In this document: positions 53,846-63,977 of the stretch, piece by piece
Position numbering within the stretch: the first letter of the stretch is position 1
Layout: every line of letters starts with the position of its first letter
The notes under the pieces: generated by a model
Database searches by the model: none
What the model was told of the DNA's origin: nothing
Seen by the model: only the letters and a program-made list of their open reading frames with translations
Program-made: the position numbers and the translations under genes
NCBI RefSeq assembly: GCF_900187035.1
Contig: NZ_LT906446.1
Coordinates: 310,001 to 374,000, forward strand
Reading direction: 5' to 3'
Source of the DNA: Megamonas hypermegale
GTDB lineage: Bacteria > Bacillota > Negativicutes > Selenomonadales > Selenomonadaceae
Length of the DNA: 64,000 nt

Positions 53846-55243
53846 ATGAGTGGGTTAGAATGCAGTGAAATATATTTTAATAATATACATGATAATTTAT
53901 TTAGATTAGAAGCTGAATATTATAAAAAAATATATTTAAGCATAGAGAAAAAACTAGCTAATTATAATGAGTTAGGTATGTATGTTAACTCAATAAATTG
54001 TGGACCATTTGGTTCAAGTTTATTAGATGATAAGTATGAAATAAATGGTGTATTAGTTGTTAGACCTTTTAATTTAAAACAGCTTACAATAGAAAACGAA
54101 AATTTAGTATATATTTCAGAAGAAACATTGCATGATAACAACTTAAAAAAATATGGTAGAAATACAGTACTTTTTTCTAGAGTGGGAGATATAAAAATAG
54201 GGGTATCTAATAGAGATAATATAACTATCAGCCCTAATATTATTGCAGTTTCTTTGAAAAATGAATTCTTGGCAAAATATGTAGCGGTATTTTTTTATAC
54301 TAAATATGGTTTTTTACAAATAAAAAGGCAGTTAAAAATATCTGCTCAACCGACTATATCAACAAATGTTATAGAAAAATTGAAAATACCATTTTTTGAT
54401 AAGTTGGTGGATAGGATAATTTCTAAATTAGATATTACTGAAAATTTAATGCAACAAGCAAATAAAGCTTATTTAAAAGCTGAACAATTATTAGTAAAAG
54501 AATTAAATATAAAAATAGAAAATAATAGTAATATTAATATAAAATCATTTAATAATTCTTTTAGTAATAGTGGACGTTTAGATGCTGAATATTATTTAGC
54601 TAAATATGAAGCTTTACAAAAAAATATATATAAATATCCTAAAAAAGGAAATATATGTTCTATAATAACATTACAGGATAAAAATATAACACCTAAAGAT
54701 AATAAAAAATATAAATATATAGAATTAGCTAATATTGACAATATAGGAAATATAATTGATTGTACAGAAGATTTTGGAGTGAATTTACCAACAAGAGCAA
54801 GAAGAATTGTTCATACAGGAGATGTGATTGTTTCATCAATTGAAGGTTCTTTAAATAAGTGTGCATTGATAACAGAAGAATTTGATGGAGCTTTTTGTTC
54901 TACTGGTTTTTTTGTAATAAAATCGGGAATATTTACATCAGAGACACTTTTAGTTTTATTTAAATCAGAAATATTGCAGAATTTAATGAAAAAAGGTTGT
55001 TCGGGTACTATTTTAACAGCAATAAGTAAAGAAGAATTTGAGAAAATTTGTATACCTATTTTAAATGATAATATACAACAAAAAATTACTTGTTATATAA
55101 AGCAATCAAAATTATTATATAATCAAAGTAAATTATTGTTAGAAGCTGCTAAAAAATCTGTAGAAATTGCTATTGAACAAAATGAAGATATTGCTCTAAA
55201 TTATCTTCAAGAACAATCAGATAATATTTTGAATAATAATTAA
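53846..55243 (+). CDS. Specificity subunit (HsdS-like) with two target-recognition domains
   Basis: 465 aa from ATG 53846. The first TRD (about 45-185; NSINCGPFGSSLLDDKYEINGVLVVRPFNL) and second TRD (about 260-410; ITPKDNKKYKYIELANID) are each followed by a helical spacer (KLKIPFFDKLVDRIISKLD and KICIPILNDNIQQKITCYIKQSKLLYNQSKLLLEAAKK). This is the standard two-half S architecture recognising a bipartite DNA sequence. More AT-rich than flanking genes. It may be produced as a fusion with the R-M protein by frameshift. Confidence 0.88.
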   Translation: MSGLECSEIYFNNIHDNLFRLEAEYYKKIYLSIEKKLANYNELGMYVNSINCGPFGSSLLDDKYEINGVLVVRPFNLKQLTIENENLVYISEETLHDNNLKKYGRNTVLFSRVGDIKIGVSNRDNITISPNIIAVSLKNEFLAKYVAVFFYTKYGFLQIKRQLKISAQPTISTNVIEKLKIPFFDKLVDRIISKLDITENLMQQANKAYLKAEQLLVKELNIKIENNSNINIKSFNNSFSNSGRLDAEYYLAKYEALQKNIYKYPKKGNICSIITLQDKNITPKDNKKYKYIELANIDNIGNIIDCTEDFGVNLPTRARRIVHTGDVIVSSIEGSLNKCALITEEFDGAFCSTGFFVIKSGIFTSETLLVLFKSEILQNLMKKGCSGTILTAISKEEFEKICIPILNDNIQQKITCYIKQSKLLYNQSKLLLEAAKKSVEIAIEQNEDIALNYLQEQSDNILNNN

Positions 55244-55256
55244 TATATTTAATAAA

Positions 55257-55281
55257 AAGCCGAAACTTCATAGTTTCGGTT
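55257..55281. terminator. Bidirectional terminator (S gene / DUF1624 gene)
   Basis: GCCGAAAC TTCATA GTTTCGGT stem with T-run on plus and AAAAAGC side giving T-run on minus. Confidence 0.92.
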
Positions 55282-55283
55282 TT

Positions 55284-56012
55284 TTATAATGCGATATTTA
55301 GCAGGGAATATATTATTGGCTGGTGTAGCAGATAGATTATTAAAGATTTTTTGCCGAGGTAATTTAAAAAAGGTGATAGTTTTTTCTCAAAATATGATAA
55401 GAGTTTATGATTGCAGCAATATTGATAAGCATAATAACCGCTTATAAATAAAAATATCCATGGCAGTATCGGAAAATAATCGGCTGAGGTGAAATCATCA
55501 TGAGGAAAACCCAGATAAGCGGTGAAATGGTTGGTATAGATTTTGTCGGGAAGTTGGATTTTATAAAAAGGAAAACCGATATAACCGCGGGTAATCTGTC
55601 TGAAAAAGATGAAGAAAAATGAACTTAATAAAAAGCCTGTTAGGGGTTTTAAATGAGATAATATTTTGTGCAGTAGTATTATAATTAATGTAGCGGAACC
55701 TAAAAAAGTCAGAATACCGAATATAATTGTGTTTTTTGGTGTGAAGATATATGTAACTAAGCTGATTGATAAACCGCAGATAAAGATTAAAGCGCCGCGT
55801 TTTATGTGATTGTGGCTGAGTTGCCAGCAAAATCCTGATATAAAAATAAAGGAAATGCAAATAAATTGTTGCCAAATATAAAATAAATTCGGCAGGGTAT
55901 TATCTATAACGGAAAAGATATATATTAAATCCCAAATGAAATGGTAGCCTATCATATTTAGAAGGCTAAAACCTCGCAAGGTATCTAATAGTTCATAGCG
56001 TTTTTTATACAT
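55284..56012 (-). CDS. DUF1624 / heparan-alpha-glucosaminide N-acetyltransferase-like membrane protein
   Basis: 242 aa, about seven membrane helices. RYELLDTLRGFSLLNMIGYHFIWDLIY carries the conserved DxxRG motif and the His seen in this acyltransferase family, and FLNYLGKKSLIIYLLHQPIIY is the conserved end. Probably transfers an acyl group to an extracytoplasmic sugar; substrate unknown. A single gene between two terminators. Confidence 0.88.
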   Translation of the reverse strand: MYKKRYELLDTLRGFSLLNMIGYHFIWDLIYIFSVIDNTLPNLFYIWQQFICISFIFISGFCWQLSHNHIKRGALIFICGLSISLVTYIFTPKNTIIFGILTFLGSATLIIILLHKILSHLKPLTGFLLSSFFFIFFRQITRGYIGFPFYKIQLPDKIYTNHFTAYLGFPHDDFTSADYFPILPWIFLFISGYYAYQYCCNHKLLSYFEKKLSPFLNYLGKKSLIIYLLHQPIIYSLLNIAL

Positions 56013-56056
56013 AAAAAATAAAAATCCTTTATAAAATTAAATAGTGATAAATAAAA

Positions 56057-56099
56057 ATGTTGAAATCAGAGAGAGTTCTCCAATTTCAACATTTTTTAG
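56057..56099. terminator. Terminator downstream of leuS
   Basis: TGTTGAAAT / ATTTCAACA stem with a 17-base loop, T-run on both strands. Confidence 0.85.
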
Positions 56100-56113
56100 T
56101 TTATATATTGTTA

Positions 56114-58585
56114 TTAGCCTTTTACTACAATGTTTACAAGTTTTTGTGGTACGCTGATTACTTTAACGATAGTTTTACCTTCGATTAAGCCTTTGATTTT
56201 TTCATCAGCAAGTGCTTGTTCTTGTTGTTGTTCACGAGTTGCAGTAGAAGCAATCATGATTTTAGAACGTACTTTACCATTAACTTGAACAACTACTTCA
56301 ACTTCATCAGCAACAGTTGCTTTTGGGTCAAATGTAGGCCAAGTTGTATGATGTACACTGCCTTTTTGACCGATTTGTTGCCAGAGTTCTTCAGTAACGT
56401 GTGGAGCAAATGGTGCTAAGAGTTTAATCAAGTTGATAACAACTTCGCGAGCAAGACCAGCATTTAAGTTGCCATCTTTGAAAGTATAGAACGCATTTAC
56501 AAGTTCCATGATTGTACTGATAGCAGTGTTGAATGTGCCACGAGTGCCGATATCTTCTGTTACTTTTTGAATTGTAACGTTTAAGATACGGAATAATTCT
56601 TTTTCTTCTTTAGTTAAAGCATTTTTATCAAATGGCTGATTTTCTTTTACTTTATCAGCATAGGAGAGAACAATTCTCCAAACACGCTGAATGAAACGCC
56701 AAGCACCTTCTACACCTTGGTCACTCCATTCGAGGTCACGTTCTGGTGGAGCAGCGAATAAGATGAAGACACGAGCTGTATCAGCGCCATATTTTTTGAT
56801 GATTTCTTCTGGGGATACTACATTGCCTTTTGATTTACTCATTTTAGAACCATCTTTGATAACCATACCTTGAGTTAAGAGGTTTGTGAATGGTTCATCA
56901 AAGTTTACAAGACCAGCGTCTTTTAAGACTTTAGTGAAGAAACGGGAATAGAGCAAATGCAAAATAGCGTGTTCGATACCGCCGATATATTGGTCAACTG
57001 GGAGCCAGTAATCTACAGCTTCTTTAGAGAATGGCATTTTGTCATTGTGTGGGTCAGCATAGCGCATATAATACCAAGAAGAACAAATGAATGTATCCAT
57101 AGTATCTGTTTCACGTCTTGCAGGGCCACCGCATTTTGGACAAGTGCAGTTGACAAATTCTTCGGATTGAGCAAGTGGAGAAGTAGCACCAGTTTCAAAT
57201 TTAACGTCTTTTGGTAATTTAACAGGTAAATCTTCTTCAGGTACGAGAACTTCACCGCAATGAGGGCAGTAAATTACTGGAATTGGTGCACCCCAATAAC
57301 GTTGACGGGAAATGAGCCAATCGCGTAAACGGTAATTTACATGACGTTCACCGAGTTTGTTTTCTTCGAGCCAATCAATCATAGCTGTGATAGCTTTGCG
57401 ATTGTTCATGCCGGTGAATTGACCAGAATTTACGAGTACACCATCATCAACGTAAGCATTTTCCATTGTTTCAAGTGTGAGGGAATTATCTTTATTCTGG
57501 ATAACAATTTTCATTGGTAAATTGTATTTTTTAGCGAACATGAAGTCACGTTCATCATGAGTTGGAACACCCATAACAGCACCAGTACCATATTCATAGA
57601 GAACATAGTTTGTTACCCATACAGGTACTTTTTCGCCGTTGAATGGATTTATAGCATAAACGCCAGTGAACATACCTTTCTTTTCAGATTCGCTGGAAGT
57701 ACGTTCGATTTCGTTCATGTTGTGAACTTCTTCAATGAATTTTAAAATTTCTTGTTCGTTTTCTTTGCCTTTGATGAATTTTTTTACAAGTGGATGTTCA
57801 GCTGCTAAAACTACATAAGATACACCGAAAACGGTATCAGGGCGAGTTGTATAAACTGAAATCTTTTCATTGTATTCTGGTACATCAAAGCTGAATTGTG
57901 CGCCTTCACTTCTGCCAATCCAGTTATCCTGCATGATTTTTACGCGGTTTGGCCAACCTTTGAGTTTGTCGAGGTCTTTTAAGAGTACATCAGCGTAATC
58001 TGTGATTTTTAAGAACCACTGTTCAAGGTCTTTTTTTACAACAGTGGAATCGCAACGCCAGCATTTGCCATCGATAACCTGTTCATTTGCAAGTACAGTA
58101 TGGCAAGTTTCGCACCAGTTAGCGGAAGCTTTTTTCTTATAAGCGAGACCTTTTTTATAGAATAATTCAAAAAGCCATTGTGTCCATTTATAATAATCTT
58201 CATGGCAAGTAGCAACTTTTCTATCCCAGTCATAGGAAAGACCCATTTCTTTTTGCTGGCGAGTCATGTTTGCCATGTTGTCTTCTGTCCAATCGGAAGG
58301 ACGAACGCCGTGTTTGATAGCAGCATTTTCTGCTGGCATACCGAAAGCATCAAATCCCATTGGGTGAAGTACATTAAAGCCGTTCATGGTTTTGTAACGA
58401 GCGATAACATCACCGATGGAATAGTTGCGAACGTGTCCCATATGTAGATTTCCAGAAGGATAAGGGAACATTTCAAGTACATAATATTTTGGTTTACTTG
58501 GGTCGTTTTTAATCTGATAAGCATTAGTTTCGTCCCAGATTTTTTGCCATTTTTTTTCAATGGTCTGTGGACAATATTTTTCCAT
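56114..58585 (-). CDS. leuS: Leucyl-tRNA synthetase
   Basis: 823 aa, standard bacterial length. Class I: HIGH-type motif in [16 protein letters not shown] and KMSKS in [18 protein letters not shown]. The CP1 editing domain ([30 protein letters not shown]) is intact. Zinc-like Cys clusters [21 protein letters not shown] and [16 protein letters not shown] present. Transcription is controlled by a T-box with Leu specifier upstream. Confidence 0.98.
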   Translation of the reverse strand: MEKYCPQTIEKKWQKIWDETNAYQIKNDPSKPKYYVLEMFPYPSGNLHMGHVRNYSIGDVIARYKTMNGFNVLHPMGFDAFGMPAENAAIKHGVRPSDWTEDNMANMTRQQKEMGLSYDWDRKVATCHEDYYKWTQWLFELFYKKGLAYKKKASANWCETCHTVLANEQVIDGKCWRCDSTVVKKDLEQWFLKITDYADVLLKDLDKLKGWPNRVKIMQDNWIGRSEGAQFSFDVPEYNEKISVYTTRPDTVFGVSYVVLAAEHPLVKKFIKGKENEQEILKFIEEVHNMNEIERTSSESEKKGMFTGVYAINPFNGEKVPVWVTNYVLYEYGTGAVMGVPTHDERDFMFAKKYNLPMKIVIQNKDNSLTLETMENAYVDDGVLVNSGQFTGMNNRKAITAMIDWLEENKLGERHVNYRLRDWLISRQRYWGAPIPVIYCPHCGEVLVPEEDLPVKLPKDVKFETGATSPLAQSEEFVNCTCPKCGGPARRETDTMDTFICSSWYYMRYADPHNDKMPFSKEAVDYWLPVDQYIGGIEHAILHLLYSRFFTKVLKDAGLVNFDEPFTNLLTQGMVIKDGSKMSKSKGNVVSPEEIIKKYGADTARVFILFAAPPERDLEWSDQGVEGAWRFIQRVWRIVLSYADKVKENQPFDKNALTKEEKELFRILNVTIQKVTEDIGTRGTFNTAISTIMELVNAFYTFKDGNLNAGLAREVVINLIKLLAPFAPHVTEELWQQIGQKGSVHHTTWPTFDPKATVADEVEVVVQVNGKVRSKIMIASTATREQQQEQALADEKIKGLIEGKTIVKVISVPQKLVNIVVKG

Positions 58586-58616
58586 AATAAAACACTCCTG
58601 TAAAATTTTTAAGCAA

Positions 58617-58825
58617 TAAAAAAGCCCCTGGCAATATATGCCAGGGACGAATTAATCGCGGTACCACCCTGATTGACAGATAGCTGTCCTCTTAAAATCT
58701 TAACGGGATTAGCGGCAACAAGTGCTCCTCCACAGCGAGTTCAACCATAAAGCTATAGGCTCACATCAACCGCCTATTTTCTGAAAAGACTTTACAAAGT
58801 TTACTACTCTGTATCAAGGGATTTA
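58617..58825 (-). promoter_or_regulatory. T-box riboswitch of leuS (specifier CUC, Leu)
   Basis: On the minus strand: stem I with AGTAG at the 5' side, a specifier region TTGAACTCGC whose CTC (58739-58737) reads Leu, the T-box core AGGGTGGTACCGCG (58670-58657), then the terminator CCTGGCA TATA TGCCAGG followed by GGCTTTTTT (to 58617). Uncharged tRNA-Leu would stabilise the antiterminator and allow leuS expression. Confidence 0.95.
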
Positions 58826-58929
58826 TTATAACTATACAATTATAGACAAATATCATTATACTTAGCAACTACATTAAAGTCAAGAATAAGTATAGCAATA
58901 AAAATCAGCATTTAATTTAAAGCTAAAAT

Positions 58930-60090
58930 TTAAATGTAAGATTGTATTGTATAGTAAAGACCAAAGATAAGACCGATGAATGCACATACTTTATAAATGG
59001 CATTATTTTTAATATGGTTGCGGAATAAAAGCAAGATTACTGTAACCATAAATGGTGGACAAATTGTAGTTAAAATCGGTACAGCTAAATTGATTATAGA
59101 TGTGAGACCGAGATTACATAATGAAGCACTGATTAAGATGTTTATTACAATCCAAGTTTGATATTTTATTTTGCCATTGGAAATTTTTTCAAAGAAATAT
59201 GCTGTTGCTCCAGCAAGACCGATAGCTGTTGTAAGGCAAGCAAAGCCAACGATAATACCGAGAATAAGTGTACCTGTGCTACCGAGTAAATGGCGTGTGA
59301 TAGCGACAATGAGCTGAGCTTGGTTTAAGTCATGACTTATGACTTGGCTAGAAGTTGCTCCAAGATAAGCAAGTCCGCCATAAATAGAGCAAAGCAAAAG
59401 ACCTGCAACAATACAAATATAAATGATAGCTTTTAATTGTACTTTGTGGTCAGTGTAACCTTTGAGGCGAAGTGTATTGAGCATTACAATACCAAAACCA
59501 ACAACGGCTAAAATGTCCATTGTTTGATAACCTGCAATAACACCATCTTGTGCTACTGTAGAAGATAATGGTGGTGCAATTTCACCAATAGGGTTTACAA
59601 TACCTGCTATGATTAAGATAAATGTACAAATGACAAGTATTGGTGTTAAATATTTACCGATTATATCAACAAAGCGAGTCGGGCGAATTGTCGTTATAAA
59701 TACAATGGCAAAAAAGATAATGGAAAAAGCCAATAATGAGATTTTATCAGTAAATGGTGCGATACTCATTTCAAAGGTAGTAGCGGCAGTACGTGGTGGA
59801 GCAATCAATACACCTGTACATAAAATAATAATGATATTTAAAATTCTACCAGGGATTTTTCCAATAGCATCTTCAAGTGCTGTGATACTACCTCCACCGA
59901 GTACCATGGCATAAATACCAACACAGGAAAGAAATACTTCAACGAAGATAAAGCAAGAAAAGCCGGTCAACCATTCATCTCCAGAAGTCATTCCTAAATG
60001 TGGCGGGAAAATTAGATTTCCAGCGCCAAAGAACATAGAAAATAAAGCAAATCCGATTACGATTACATCACGTGTTTTAATTTTTTGCAT
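58930..60090 (-). CDS. brnQ: Branched-chain amino acid carrier, BrnQ/LIVCS family
   Basis: 386 aa. Sodium-coupled import of Leu, Ile and Val. RDVIVIGFALFSMFFGAGNLIFPPHLGM is the LIVCS start; FACLTTAIGLAGATAYFFEK is conserved. Somewhat shorter than the usual 430-450 aa, with the last helices missing, but ends in a normal hydrophobic segment. Upstream of, and on the same strand as, leuS and its T-box, though separated by 100 bases and the T-box leader. AAAGGAC precedes the ATG. Confidence 0.93.
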   Translation of the reverse strand: MQKIKTRDVIVIGFALFSMFFGAGNLIFPPHLGMTSGDEWLTGFSCFIFVEVFLSCVGIYAMVLGGGSITALEDAIGKIPGRILNIIIILCTGVLIAPPRTAATTFEMSIAPFTDKISLLAFSIIFFAIVFITTIRPTRFVDIIGKYLTPILVICTFILIIAGIVNPIGEIAPPLSSTVAQDGVIAGYQTMDILAVVGFGIVMLNTLRLKGYTDHKVQLKAIIYICIVAGLLLCSIYGGLAYLGATSSQVISHDLNQAQLIVAITRHLLGSTGTLILGIIVGFACLTTAIGLAGATAYFFEKISNGKIKYQTWIVINILISASLCNLGLTSIINLAVPILTTICPPFMVTVILLLFRNHIKNNAIYKVCAFIGLIFGLYYTIQSYI

Positions 60091-60278
60091 AAAAAAGTCC
60101 TTTCTGTAAATTTTTGTAACGTATAACGTAAATAACCATATTTCTATATTATATAGGTGAATTAATCTTTACACAACAGAAAATGTGTAAATTTGTAATT
60201 TTTTTATGATTTTTTGGACAAATATAACTGTAAATGTTTTTCTACAGAAAAATAATAAAAAGGAGCTATATTGCTCCT

Positions 60279-60710
60279 TTAAAATCGTATAAGTGATTTT
60301 TCTTTTGCTTGGCGGGCAAGTTCAGATAATGTAATGCTATCTAAATAGCCATTTATCACTTTTTTTAACCCTAGCCAGAATGGTTGCACAGTGCAAGTAT
60401 CAGCACGAGTACAAGCAATATGATTTTTTTTCAAACAATCAATAGGTGTTAAGTCTCCTTCAGCAGCACGAAGAATATCACCTGCTGTATATTGCATACT
60501 GGATTTTGCTAGTAAATAACCACCATTGTTTCCACGTACACTTTTTACCAATTTAGCTTTTATGAGAAGAGCGATAATTTGCTCCATGTATTTTAAGCTG
60601 ATATCTTGGCGAGCGGCAATATCTTTTAAAGGAATGGGACTGCCGTTGTCGTTTACAGCTAAATCAATCATTGTTCGTAGAGCGTAACGACCCTTAGTAG
60701 ATATTTTCAT
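60279..60710 (-). CDS. Rrf2-family transcriptional regulator (IscR/CymR-like)
   Basis: 143 aa. Winged helix KISTKGRYALRTMIDLAVN... IPLKDIAARQDISLKYMEQIIALLIKAKLVKSVRGNNGGYLLAK, then a Cys cluster CLKKNHIACTRADTC (C-x7-C-x5-C) that could bind an iron-sulfur cluster as in IscR. No isc or suf genes are in the window, so its targets are unknown. GAGGTGA upstream of the ATG. Confidence 0.93.
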   Translation of the reverse strand: MKISTKGRYALRTMIDLAVNDNGSPIPLKDIAARQDISLKYMEQIIALLIKAKLVKSVRGNNGGYLLAKSSMQYTAGDILRAAEGDLTPIDCLKKNHIACTRADTCTVQPFWLGLKKVINGYLDSITLSELARQAKEKSLIRF

Positions 60711-60770
60711 AAGAATTCACCTCATCTCTATAAATATTTTACTATTAAAATACTAGGAAATCAATTACTA

Positions 60771-60800
60771 TTGCTAGAGCGTTTTGAGAAATGATATAAT
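60771..60800 (+). promoter_or_regulatory. Promoter of lepA-hemW
   Basis: TTGCTA (60771-60776), 18-base spacer, TATAAT (60795-60800). Confidence 0.6.
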
Positions 60801-60833
60801 TATATGAAATAAAAATTTAACGGAGGTAGTAAT

Positions 60834-62630
60834 TTGGACGCAAAACATATTAGAAATTTTTCCATTATAGCACATATTGACCATGGAAAGTCTACATTAG
60901 CGGATAGATTAATTGAATATACAGGTACGCTCACTGAGCGTGAAATGGAAGCACAAGTTTTGGATAATATGGATTTAGAACGTGAACGCGGTATCACCAT
61001 AAAAGCCCAGACTGTGCGCCTACATTATAAGGCAAAAGATGGCGAGATTTACGAACTCAATTTAATTGACACACCGGGCCACGTTGACTTTAACTACGAA
61101 GTATCTCGTAGCTTAGCGGCGTGTGAAGGTGCATTGCTCGTTGTCGATGCTACGCAAGGTGTAGAAGCTCAAACTCTTGCCAATGTGTATTTAGCACTAG
61201 AACATGATTTAGAGATAATTCCAGTTATCAACAAAATTGATTTACCAAGTGCTGAACCTGAAATGGTAAAACAAGAAATTGAAGATATCATCGGACTTGA
61301 TACTTCTGATGCTGTGCTCGCCAGCGCTAAGACTGGTATCGGCATTGAAGATATTTTGGAACAGATTGTACAAAAAATTCCGGCACCACCAGCTGATAAT
61401 GATAAACCATTAAAAGCACTCATTTTTGACTCATACTTTGATGCGTATAAAGGCGTAATCGCTCATATTCGTGTCGTAGATGGCATGATTAAACCTGGTA
61501 TGAGATTAAAAATGATGGCTACAGGCAAAGAATTTGAAGTAACAGATATTGGTTGCTTCCGTCCTGCTCCAGTAAATATAAATATGTTAGAAAGTGGCGA
61601 AGTTGGTTTTGTTGCAGGTAGTTTGAAAAATGTGCGTGATGTACGTGTCGGTGATACGATAACTGCTGCTAATAATCCAGCTGATGAAGCACTTCCAGGT
61701 TATCGTGGTGTTACACCAATGGTTTATTGTGGTCTTTATCCAGTTGATAGCTCTGATTATGAAAATTTAAAAGATGCTTTGGAAAAATTGCAATTAAATG
61801 ATGCGGCATTGACTTTTGAACCAGAAACATCAATTGCGCTCGGCTTTGGTTTTCGTTGCGGTTTCTTAGGTCTTTTGCATATGGATGTTATTCAAGAACG
61901 TTTGGAACGCGAATATAAATTAAAACTCATAACTACAGCACCAAGTGTTATTTACCATGTATATAAAACGAATAAAGAAATGGTAAAAATTGATAACCCT
62001 GCTTCTATGCCACCACCAACTGAAATTGAACATATTGAAGAACCATATGTAAAAGCGACTGTCATTGTACCAAATGATTATGTTGGCCCTGTTATGGAAA
62101 TTTCTCAGGATAAACGCGGTGTATTTAAGACAATGGATTATCTCGATGTGAACCGTGTAATGGTTGTATATCACATTCCGCTTAGTGAAATCATCTATGA
62201 TTATTTTGATAAATTGAAATCAGCTACACGTGGATATGCTTCACTTGATTATGAATTGACTGATTATCAGCCATCAAAACTTGTTAAATTGGATATTTTG
62301 CTCAACGGTGAACCAGTCGATGCACTTTCTACTATTGTACACGTTGATAGAGCTGCTAGCCGTGGTCGTCAATTAGCTGAAAAACTTAAAAATATAATTC
62401 CGCGTCAAATGTTTGAAATTCCAATTCAAGCTGCGGTGGGCAATAAGATTATCGCTCGTGAAAACGTTCGCGCAATGCGTAAAGACGTATTGGCAAAATG
62501 TTATGGCGGGGATATCACTCGTAAACGTAAATTGTTGGAAAAACAGAAAGAAGGTAAAAAACGCATGAAGGCAGTAGGTTCTGTAGAAGTTCCACAAGAA
62601 GCTTTCATGGCGATTTTAAAAATAGACTGA
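60834..62630 (+). CDS. lepA: Elongation factor 4 (LepA) GTPase
   Basis: 598 aa. Translational GTPase that acts on stalled or assembling ribosomes. G1 AHIDHGKST, switch [13 protein letters not shown]3 DTPGHVDF, G4 NKIDLPSA; C-terminal [29 protein letters not shown] is LepA-specific. TTG start at 60834 with GGAGG upstream. Stop overlaps the hemW start (TGATG). Confidence 0.98.
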   Translation: MDAKHIRNFSIIAHIDHGKSTLADRLIEYTGTLTEREMEAQVLDNMDLERERGITIKAQTVRLHYKAKDGEIYELNLIDTPGHVDFNYEVSRSLAACEGALLVVDATQGVEAQTLANVYLALEHDLEIIPVINKIDLPSAEPEMVKQEIEDIIGLDTSDAVLASAKTGIGIEDILEQIVQKIPAPPADNDKPLKALIFDSYFDAYKGVIAHIRVVDGMIKPGMRLKMMATGKEFEVTDIGCFRPAPVNINMLESGEVGFVAGSLKNVRDVRVGDTITAANNPADEALPGYRGVTPMVYCGLYPVDSSDYENLKDALEKLQLNDAALTFEPETSIALGFGFRCGFLGLLHMDVIQERLEREYKLKLITTAPSVIYHVYKTNKEMVKIDNPASMPPPTEIEHIEEPYVKATVIVPNDYVGPVMEISQDKRGVFKTMDYLDVNRVMVVYHIPLSEIIYDYFDKLKSATRGYASLDYELTDYQPSKLVKLDILLNGEPVDALSTIVHVDRAASRGRQLAEKLKNIIPRQMFEIPIQAAVGNKIIARENVRAMRKDVLAKCYGGDITRKRKLLEKQKEGKKRMKAVGSVEVPQEAFMAILKID

Positions 62631-63775
62631 TGAAAAATTTTGGAATGTACATTCACATTCCGTTTTGCAAACAGAAATGTTTTTATTGTGATTTTGCTTC
62701 AGTTAAATCAAGTAAAGATGATAATTTACTTTATAAACAGTATATAGAAGCTCTTTGTCAGGAAATAGTTCTCTATCGGGAATTGTTTCCTGATATTTGT
62801 CTTGATACAATTTATTTTGGCGGTGGAACACCTTCTATCTTGTCAGCTGATTTAATAAAAAAAGTGCTTGAAACAGTAAGTGAAAATTTTAAGTTCAATA
62901 GTAATTGCGAAATCACTTTAGAAGCAAATCCAGGTACAGTTGATGGAGAAAAACTAAATTCATTAAAGCAAAACGGAATAAATAGGCTCAGTTTTGGGGT
63001 ACAAGCAGTACAAGATGAGTTATTGAAAAAAATAGGGCGTATTCATACGATAGAAGAAGCAGACTTGGCGATAGATTTAGCTAAGAAAGCTGGCTTTAAT
63101 AATATAAGTGTTGATTTGATGTATGGATTACCTAGTCAAACACTAGAGATGCTAGAGCAAAGCGTACAATGGGCTGTGCATAAAGATATACAGCATATTT
63201 CTATTTATGGTTTACAGATAGAAGATGGCACTGTTTTTGGTAATTTATACGATAAAGGAAAATTGATTTTGCCAGCAGAAGAAGACACAGAAATGATGTA
63301 TGATTATTTGACGCAGAAATTGCCTAAATATGGCTATAGAAGATATGAAATTTCTAACTTTGCTATACCGAATTTTGAAAGTAGGCATAATCTTTCTTAT
63401 TGGCAAGATAAGCCGTATCTTGGTTTAGGTGCTGGGGCGCATGGATATTATGGCGATAAAAGGGTACAAAATCCTTTTGATATAAAAATGTATATAAACA
63501 AATGTAATCAAAAAATATTCCCATATGAAGCAGAAGAAAATGTGGATAAAAAAGCGCATATGGAAGAATTTTGTTTTTTAGCCTTGAGAACTATATGGGG
63601 TATAAATAAACAAAAATTTAAGGATACATTCAATGAAGATATTCATAAAATATACAAAAATATAATATTAAAATTGATAAAAAAAGGTCTTTTAAAAGAA
63701 ACAGATGAAGCAATATATTTAACTTCAAAGGGTATGAAATTTGGAAATATAGTGTTTAGTGAATTTTTATTATAG
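62630..63775 (+). CDS. hemW: HemW, radical SAM heme chaperone
   Basis: 381 aa. Radical SAM cluster CKQKCFYCDF (Cys13, 17, 20), GGGTPSILS, and the conserved GLQIEDGTVFGNLYDKG and YRRYEISNFAIPNFESRHNLSYWQDKPYLGLGAGAHGY. Often misnamed as coproporphyrinogen III oxidase, but the CxxxCxxC motif lacks the extra Cys of HemN. Coupled to lepA by one-base overlap, the conserved Firmicute order. Confidence 0.96.
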   Translation: MKNFGMYIHIPFCKQKCFYCDFASVKSSKDDNLLYKQYIEALCQEIVLYRELFPDICLDTIYFGGGTPSILSADLIKKVLETVSENFKFNSNCEITLEANPGTVDGEKLNSLKQNGINRLSFGVQAVQDELLKKIGRIHTIEEADLAIDLAKKAGFNNISVDLMYGLPSQTLEMLEQSVQWAVHKDIQHISIYGLQIEDGTVFGNLYDKGKLILPAEEDTEMMYDYLTQKLPKYGYRRYEISNFAIPNFESRHNLSYWQDKPYLGLGAGAHGYYGDKRVQNPFDIKMYINKCNQKIFPYEAEENVDKKAHMEEFCFLALRTIWGINKQKFKDTFNEDIHKIYKNIILKLIKKGLLKETDEAIYLTSKGMKFGNIVFSEFLL

Positions 63776-63788
63776 TATATATGTTGTC

Positions 63789-63814
63789 AAGGGCTGGGAA
63801 ACCAGCCCTTATTC
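63789..63814 (+). terminator. Terminator of lepA-hemW
   Basis: AAGGGCTGG GAAA CCAGCCCTT followed by ATTCTTT; strong 9-bp stem with a GNRA loop, short T-run. Confidence 0.8.
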
Positions 63815-63977
63815 TTTACAAAGATGGGATTTAGTTATATAATTAATTCGAAAGTGTTAAGGTTTCGGAATTTATATTTTATGAGTTGTTTTTATGGACG
63901 GAGCGTCATTTTTTAGTTAATAAATAATAGTTGAATACTATAAATATACAATAATTTAATATTTGGAGGTGCTATTT

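Noticed and set aside
62630-63775. Oxygen-independent coproporphyrinogen III oxidase (HemN)
   Set aside because: The cluster motif and gene order after lepA match HemW instead.
63815-63977. CIRCE element expected before hrcA
   Set aside because: No TTAGCACTC-N9-GAGTGCTAA or close variant is visible, so I do not name the last gene hrcA.
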